Assembly (NCBI GenBank): GCA_028701555.1 | Contig: JAQVQN010000048.1 | Location: forward strand, 1-10,577 | DNA length: 10,577 bases | Source: Kiritimatiellia bacterium | GTDB lineage: Bacteria; Verrucomicrobiota; Kiritimatiellia; RFP12; UBA1067 | Reading direction: 5' to 3' | Shown here: positions 6,960 through 10,577 of the stretch, piece by piece | How positions within the stretch are numbered: the stretch's first letter is position 1 | How the letters are laid out: every line of letters starts with the position of its first letter | Notes under the pieces: generated by a model | The model's input: the letters and a program-made list of their open reading frames with translations, nothing else | The model's database searches: none | Told to the model about the DNA's origin: nothing | Position numbers and translations under genes: made by a program

Positions 6960-6976
6960 TAAAGCACTAATAACAA
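6949..6976 (-). promoter_or_regulatory. Possible sigma70-type promoter for metK-ahcY
   Basis: In minus-strand sense TTGTTA (6971-6976) and TATGCT (6949-6954) are 16 bp apart, each 4 of 6 to consensus. A rival pair further upstream, TTGGCA (7005-7010) and CATAAA (6981-6986), is 18 bp apart. Neither is strong. Both fall in the only long spacer, where a separate promoter for the methyl-cycle genes would be expected. Confidence 0.25.
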
Positions 6977-7019
6977 ACGATTTATGCATCCTGAATCTGA
7001 CAAATGCCAAAAAGCATAA

Positions 7020-7034
7020 ATGCCGTTCTGGCAT
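7020..7034. repeat. Small inverted repeat in the rmlA-metK spacer
   Basis: ATGCC (7020-7024) and GGCAT (7030-7034) pair across a 5-nt loop. In transcript sense it is followed by TTATGCTTTTTGG, which gives a faint resemblance to a terminator after rmlA. The stem is only 5 bp and the T-run is displaced, so this is weak. Confidence 0.25.
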
Positions 7035-7088
7035 GGCCGATAAAATAGCAAAGTGCTGCGGTAAACGCAAGAGACATGGTGGCAAAAC

Positions 7089-7117
7089 AAATCCGGAATT
7101 AGGATTTATTAGGATTA
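7089..7117. repeat. Tandem 10-mer pair and 6-bp hairpin at the rfbA stop codon
   Basis: ATTAGGATTT (7098-7107) and ATTAGGATTA (7108-7117) are adjacent near-identical 10-mers; the second contains the rfbA stop codon (7115-7117). AAATCC (7089-7094) and GGATTT (7102-7107) also form a 6-bp inverted repeat with a 7-nt loop. In transcript sense the stem is followed by GTTTTG, at best a poor intrinsic terminator. Confidence 0.45.
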
Positions 7118-7993
7118 AATATCGTGTTCCATGAGACGGCTAAGATATGCGCCATATTCAGATTTTTTCATGTCGTCTGCCAAAATAGCCAGTTGCCCTT
7201 TGTCGATAAAGCCCATGCGCCAGGCGATCTCCTCGATGCAGGCGATCTTAAGTCCCTGCCGGTCCTGGATGGCCTTGACAAATGCCGTCGCGTCTGCCAA
7301 TGAATCATGCGTCCCGGTATCGAGCCAAGCAAACCCGCGGCCCATCAGTTTTACCTTTAAGCCGCCTCTACACAGATATTCCCTGTTTACATCCGTTATC
7401 TCATACTCGCCGCGCGCGGACGGCTTTAAATTCGCAGCTACTTCCACCACGTCGTTATCATAGAAATATAGTCCGACCACCGCATAATTCGATTTGGGCC
7501 GGCTTGGCTTTTCTTCAATCGTCTCCGCACGGTTCTGCGCGTCGAAACTCACCACGCCGTACCGTTCGGGGTCATTGACATAATACCCGAAGACCGTGGC
7601 GCCTGAGGACTCGTTAGCTTCGTGCAGCATGCGCCGCATGCCGTCGCCATAAAAGATGTTGTCGCCTAGTATCAGGCACACCGGCGCATCCCCGATAAAA
7701 TCACGCCCCAGCACAAAAGCCTGCGCCAACCCATTCGGCACTTCCTGCACCTTGTATTCCAGGCGCATCCCCAATTTTGCGCCATCTCCCAGCAAAGCCT
7801 CGAAACAAGGCGTGGCCTCTGGCGTCGATATGATCAAAACCTCTCGGATACCCGCCAGCATAAGCGTCGCGAGCGGATAATAGATCATCGGCTTGTCGTA
7901 AATCGGCAACAGTTGCTTGCACATGACGCGCGTCACCGGGTACAGGCGTGTGCCAGCGCCACCAGCGAGTATGATACCTTTGCGAGAGTTCAT
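7115..7993 (-). CDS. rfbA: Glucose-1-phosphate thymidylyltransferase (RmlA/RfbA)
   Basis: First enzyme of dTDP-L-rhamnose synthesis: joins dTTP and glucose-1-phosphate to dTDP-glucose in the cytoplasm; usually feedback-inhibited by dTDP-rhamnose. The 292 residues are of normal length. Motifs: GGAGTRLYP (11-19), catalytic Lys26 in CKQLLP, LGDN (109-112) with the metal-binding Asp111, EEKP (160-163), GEYEITD (195-201) and WLDTGTHDSL (223-232). The ATG at 7993 precedes the first strand. There is no Shine-Dalgarno; instead the upstream bases are the second copy of a duplicated AT-rich unit that also supplies the rmlB stop, 15 bp away. The stop codon likewise lies in a tandem 10-mer. Order rmlB-rmlA is common in rhamnose operons. 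Confidence 0.97.
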   Translation of the reverse strand: MNSRKGIILAGGAGTRLYPVTRVMCKQLLPIYDKPMIYYPLATLMLAGIREVLIISTPEATPCFEALLGDGAKLGMRLEYKVQEVPNGLAQAFVLGRDFIGDAPVCLILGDNIFYGDGMRRMLHEANESSGATVFGYYVNDPERYGVVSFDAQNRAETIEEKPSRPKSNYAVVGLYFYDNDVVEVAANLKPSARGEYEITDVNREYLCRGGLKVKLMGRGFAWLDTGTHDSLADATAFVKAIQDRQGLKIACIEEIAWRMGFIDKGQLAILADDMKKSEYGAYLSRLMEHDI

Positions 7994-8022
7994 TAGTTAA
8001 TTGGTTCTTTAGTTAATTAGTT
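7993..8022. repeat. Duplicated 14-bp unit bridging the rmlB stop and rmlA start
   Basis: TTAGTTAATTGGTT (7993-8006) and TTAGTTAATTAGTT (8009-8022) match at 13 of 14 bases with a period of 16. In transcript sense the first-read copy encodes the last residues of RmlB (L-I-N) and its TAA, and the second copy runs into the rmlA ATG. The whole 15-bp spacer is thus repeat sequence, with no Shine-Dalgarno. Confidence 0.7.
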
Positions 8023-9169
8023 TGCCCAAACGCTGTCCCGAATACTGCTTGTCGCGGATAGGCCGCCACCACCAATCGTTGTCAAGATACCATTGAACCG
8101 TCTTGGCGATGCCGGTCTCAAAACTCTCTGCTGCCGACCAACCCAATTCATTCTTGATTCGCGTGGCGTCGATCGCGTAACGCATATCATGCCCGGGGCG
8201 GTCTTTTACAAAGGTGATTAAATCCTTGTATGATTTAATCGCCTTTGTCGGTTGATGGTTGATGGTTGATGATTGACGAGGTTTTTCCTTATCCCTTATC
8301 AACAAACACTTGTCGTTTTCGTCAGAACGCGGATGAAGTTTATCCAAAATATCGCAGATGGTCTCGACTACCTGAAGATTAGTACGCTCGTTGTTGCCGC
8401 CCACGTTGTAACTCTCGCCGGGCACGCCCTTCTCAAGCACAAGCGCCAGAGCTTTAGCGTGGTCTTCCACATATAACCAGTCCCTGACATTGTCGCCCTT
8501 ACCGTAAATCGGCAGCGCCTTTCCTTCCAAAGCGTTTAATATAACCAGCGGAATGAGTTTCTCAGGAAAATGAAACGGCCCGTAATTGTTCGAACAGTTG
8601 GTGATCAGCGTCGGCAGGCCGTAGGTGTGATGCCAAGCCCGCACCAGATGGTCTGAAGCGGCCTTGCTGGCTGAATAAGGAGAACGCGGATCGTACGATG
8701 TATGTTCCGTAAACAGGCCTTCAGCACCGAGTGAGCCGTAAACTTCGTCGGTGGAGATGTGAAGGAAGCGGAACTCAGATGCTGCAGGCCTCTGAGTTGC
8801 GCTGCCCCCTGACAAGGTGCGCCAGTATGCGGTGGCGCATTCGAGAAGTGTTGCGGTTCCGACAATATTGGTTTGAACAAACGCGCTGGGCCCGTCGATC
8901 GAACGGTCCACATGCGATTCAGCGGCAAGATGCATAACCGCGTGAGGTTTGAATTCCGCAAAAGCGTCCGTGACGGCCTGACGGTCGCAAATATCTGCCT
9001 GTCTGAAAGAATAATTCGGACTGTCATGCACTTCGCGCAACGAAGCCAGGTTCCCGGCATAGGTCAGCTTATCGAAGTTCAAGACCCTGTATACCCCAGT
9101 CGAGATCATATGCCGGACCAAGGCCGAACCGATGAATCCCGCGCCGCCGGTTATTAAAACACGCTTCAT
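8009..9169 (-). CDS. rfbB: dTDP-glucose 4,6-dehydratase (RmlB/RfbB) with an unusual repeat-encoded insertion
   Basis: Second enzyme of the rhamnose pathway: converts dTDP-glucose to dTDP-4-keto-6-deoxyglucose using bound NAD. Extended-SDR marks are complete: TGGAGFIG (7-14), HLAAESHVDRSI (80-91), STDEVYG (139-145) with the Thr-Asp-Glu active-site triad, YSASK (165-169, Tyr165/Lys169), NNYGPFHFPEKLIP (194-207), GDNVRDWLYVEDH (225-237) and NVGGNNERTN (255-264). At 386 residues it is about 25-30 longer than usual. The surplus sits at about 284-312, between the helix ICDILDKLHPRSD and the conserved SYKDLITFVKDRPGHD (313-328), and is coded by heptameric repeats while keeping frame. The C-terminal L-I-N also comes from a repeat. 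The ATG at 9169 has GAGG 8 nt upstream, overlapping the kinase stop codon, so coupling is likely. Confidence 0.97.
   Translation of the reverse strand: MKRVLITGGAGFIGSALVRHMISTGVYRVLNFDKLTYAGNLASLREVHDSPNYSFRQADICDRQAVTDAFAEFKPHAVMHLAAESHVDRSIDGPSAFVQTNIVGTATLLECATAYWRTLSGGSATQRPAASEFRFLHISTDEVYGSLGAEGLFTEHTSYDPRSPYSASKAASDHLVRAWHHTYGLPTLITNCSNNYGPFHFPEKLIPLVILNALEGKALPIYGKGDNVRDWLYVEDHAKALALVLEKGVPGESYNVGGNNERTNLQVVETICDILDKLHPRSDENDKCLLIRDKEKPRQSSTINHQPTKAIKSYKDLITFVKDRPGHDMRYAIDATRIKNELGWSAAESFETGIAKTVQWYLDNDWWWRPIRDKQYSGQRLGKLIN
8216..8240. repeat. 9-bp perfect inverted repeat at the edge of the rmlB insertion
   Basis: GATTAAATC (8216-8224) is the exact complement of GATTTAATC (8232-8240), with a 7-nt loop. 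It spans the junction between the extra residues and the conserved SYKDLITF segment of RmlB. Confidence 0.6.
8251..8300. repeat. Two adjacent heptamer arrays inside rmlB
   Basis: GTTGATG occurs three times in perfect tandem (8251-8257, 8258-8264, 8265-8271), followed by a degenerate fourth copy, ATTGACG (8272-8278). Eight bases further, CCTTATC occurs twice in tandem (8287-8293, 8294-8300). In the rmlB frame (transcript sense) they encode STINHQP and IRDKE. Both arrays lie wholly within the roughly 29-residue surplus segment of the protein. Confidence 0.8.
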
Positions 9170-9177
9170 TGAATAAA

Positions 9178-9181
9178 CCTC
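9178..9181 (-). promoter_or_regulatory. Ribosome-binding site of rfbB, overlapping the upstream stop codon
   Basis: GAGG in transcript sense, 8 nt from the ATG at 9169. Its first two bases are the last two of the kinase TGA stop (9180-9182), which fits translational coupling. Confidence 0.55.
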
Positions 9182-10577
9182 AATCGTCGTCAGTCATTGA
9201 AACATCCACAATGTCCTGACGGGAAACCGGCCCAGAAGGCGCGGTGTCGTTATCGCCATAAAGCGGACTACTGGCCGCCTGAGCCCCAGGAGTCTCCCGG
9301 GTCTTCCGGCCTTTCTTGCCTTGACCATATGCGCCATAGCGCGAGGTATAACGGTAAGCGTAGCGGTAATGGTAATCATATTGGCTGAACTGATTACGGC
9401 GACCGAAATCGACATCGTTAACGATAACGCCGATCACGCGCGCTCCGGATTCCGTCAAGTGTCTGGCAGCATGTTTTATCGGACGGAAACGGGTACGGTC
9501 AGGGCAGCACATGATCATGACCGAATCCACCAATGAGGCCAACGTCATCACGTCGCCGACTATCCCGAACGGCGGCGAGTCGATGATCACACGGTCGTAA
9601 TGCTCACGCGCCCAGGTAAAAAACTCCACGATGATGCCGCTGCCCATCAGATTGGCCGGGCTGACCTCTGAAGATGCCTTGGACAAAACCAGATCAAGAT
9701 TATCCATGCCTGAAGGACAAGGCAAAGTTTCGAATAACGAGGGGTCGGCCTTTGCCAAGGTTGCGGGAAGACTCTGAAAATCTCCAGCGTTTTTCTCAAA
9801 TATCCTGGCAAGCCGCGGACGCCGCATATCAAAATCCACCAAAAGCGTTTTTTGCCCGCTCTGCGCACAGGAGATTGCAAGGCCACTGGAAGTGACGGTT
9901 TTACCCTCGCCTGGCTGCGTACTCATACAGAGCAGAACTTTGGACATTTCCTGATAACGCGGAGAGTCCAGCAGGTTGCGCAGACCCGCCAAGGCTTCCG
10001 CGAACTGCGAGAATTTGTCATCCGCAACCAGGCGCGCCAGTTGCTCGCGTTTTTTACGACGCACATGAGGTATAACAGCCAGCGTCTTGAGGCGCAAACG
10101 CTGCTCGATGTCGGGAATGCCGACGATTTTATCCTCCAAGTGATCCAGGATCAAAACAAACACGATCCCCAGCAGCAAGCCGAGCGCGGGCCCCGCAGGA
10201 AAGATGATCATCGGGTTTGGCAGAACTGGTCGGTTGGGCCGGAAAGCGGCTTCCACCTGCTTGATTACAGCCGTGTTCTCGTCAGATGCCAGTTGCGCTT
10301 CGCGCGTCCTTTGCAGCAAGGCCTTGTAGTTGATATCCGCCACCTCGCGTTCACGTGCCAACTGCTCAAGCTTCATCTTGGCCGAAACTATCTTCAACTC
10401 CAGGTCCGACAGTTTCTTGACCAGATCATCGCGCTTGGGCGTCAACTGCGCGTACTGACGTTGCAAGAGATCCAGGTTGGCCTTGCAGGTTTCAAGGGCC
10501 CGGAAAACCACATCCGCGAATTGCTGGCTGTAAACCTCCACCTCTTTTTCCTTGACCTTGACCTCGGGGTGATTAGC
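9180..10577 (-). CDS. Polysaccharide chain-length determinant / BY-kinase (Wzc-like tyrosine autokinase), C-terminal 465 residues, cut by window edge
   Basis: Inner-membrane protein that controls export and length of surface polysaccharide through cycles of tyrosine autophosphorylation. The frame is open to base 10577; the first GTG (10541) is internal, and the residues before it (ANHPEVKV...) already belong to the periplasmic coiled coil, so the first helix and Wzz domain lie outside. Numbered from 10541: coiled coil 20-95, Pro-rich PNRPVLPNP (102-110) leading into the second membrane helix (about 111-132), then the cytoplasmic kinase with Walker A STQPGEGKT (207-215), Walker A' LLVDFDMRRPRL (233-244) and Walker B VIIDSPP (318-324). 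The Tyr-rich cluster at 388-405 has eight tyrosines, six of them at every second position; a 48-residue Ser/Pro/Asp-rich tail follows. Kinase fused to the Wzz part is the Gram-negative layout. rfbB follows after 10 bp. Confidence 0.93.
   Translation of the reverse strand, partial: ANHPEVKVKEKEVEVYSQQFADVVFRALETCKANLDLLQRQYAQLTPKRDDLVKKLSDLELKIVSAKMKLEQLAREREVADINYKALLQRTREAQLASDENTAVIKQVEAAFRPNRPVLPNPMIIFPAGPALGLLLGIVFVLILDHLEDKIVGIPDIEQRLRLKTLAVIPHVRRKKREQLARLVADDKFSQFAEALAGLRNLLDSPRYQEMSKVLLCMSTQPGEGKTVTSSGLAISCAQSGQKTLLVDFDMRRPRLARIFEKNAGDFQSLPATLAKADPSLFETLPCPSGMDNLDLVLSKASSEVSPANLMGSGIIVEFFTWAREHYDRVIIDSPPFGIVGDVMTLASLVDSVMIMCCPDRTRFRPIKHAARHLTESGARVIGVIVNDVDFGRRNQFSQYDYHYRYAYRYTSRYGAYGQGKKGRKTRETPGAQAASSPLYGDNDTAPSGPVSRQDIVDVSMTDDD

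Noticed and set aside
6845..6960. Known SAM-I, SAM-II, SAM-IV or SAH riboswitch upstream of metK
   Set aside because: None of the conserved core strings I remember for these classes can be found; only generic hairpins are seen, so no named riboswitch is called.
6875..7090. Two overlapping minus-strand open frames in the rmlA-metK spacer
   Set aside because: Both run through the inverted repeats, have no Shine-Dalgarno and give Cys/His/Leu-rich sequences with no family resemblance. A leader peptide cannot be shown.
8251..8300. CRISPR array
   Set aside because: The units are 7 bp in direct tandem with no spacers, and they lie within the rmlB reading frame.
8009..9169. Frameshifted or pseudogene rmlB
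   Set aside because: Despite the repeats the frame is continuous through all active-site motifs and the conserved C-terminal region, so the gene appears functional.
1..10577. Transposon, prophage, integrase or toxin-antitoxin genes
   Set aside because: All open frames that are not shadows belong to the nine metabolic or polysaccharide genes; no mobile-element protein motif was seen on either strand.

Overview
The window is a co-directional block of nine genes, all on the minus strand, from a Gram-negative polysaccharide (O-antigen, capsule or exopolysaccharide) locus. In transcription order (right to left) they are: a Wzc-like tyrosine autokinase/chain-length regulator (5' end outside the window), rmlB, rmlA, metK, ahcY, rmlD, a Wzy/WaaL-type polymerase or ligase, a UDP-N-acetylhexosamine 6-dehydrogenase (WbpA-like), and galU (3' end outside the window). 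No plus-strand gene, RNA gene, transposase, integrase or CRISPR array is supported.

The genes form one theme with one insertion. RmlA, RmlB and RmlD make dTDP-L-rhamnose from glucose-1-phosphate; the epimerase RmlC is not in the window. GalU and the WbpA-like enzyme supply UDP-glucose and a UDP-hexosaminuronic acid. The Wzy/WaaL protein would polymerise or ligate the chain, and the kinase would control export and length. Between rmlA and rmlD sit two methyl-cycle genes, metK (makes S-adenosylmethionine) and ahcY (removes S-adenosylhomocysteine). They lie 1 nt apart behind a 270-bp leader that carries two inverted repeats and the best Shine-Dalgarno in the window.

The spacers are the most unusual part. 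Several hold a small tandem or near-tandem repeat, each with its own unit and period: 10-mers (1681-1710, 7098-7117), an 8-mer x4 (3270-3301), an 8-mer x2 (4233-4248) and a 16-bp-period duplication (7993-8022). Several touch start or stop codons. One such block, made of heptamers, lies inside rmlB and adds about 29 in-frame residues to a highly conserved enzyme. Most genes lack a clear Shine-Dalgarno.

Organism: a Gram-negative bacterium of moderate GC content. The abundant short-period repeats and weak Shine-Dalgarno use remind me of environmental PVC-superphylum genomes (Verrucomicrobiota, Kiritimatiellota, Lentisphaerota), but this is an impression and not shown by the sequence. I see no clearly new multi-gene system. 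The best leads are the repeat insertion in rmlB, the metK leader, and the placing of a SAM cycle inside a rhamnose/polysaccharide operon.
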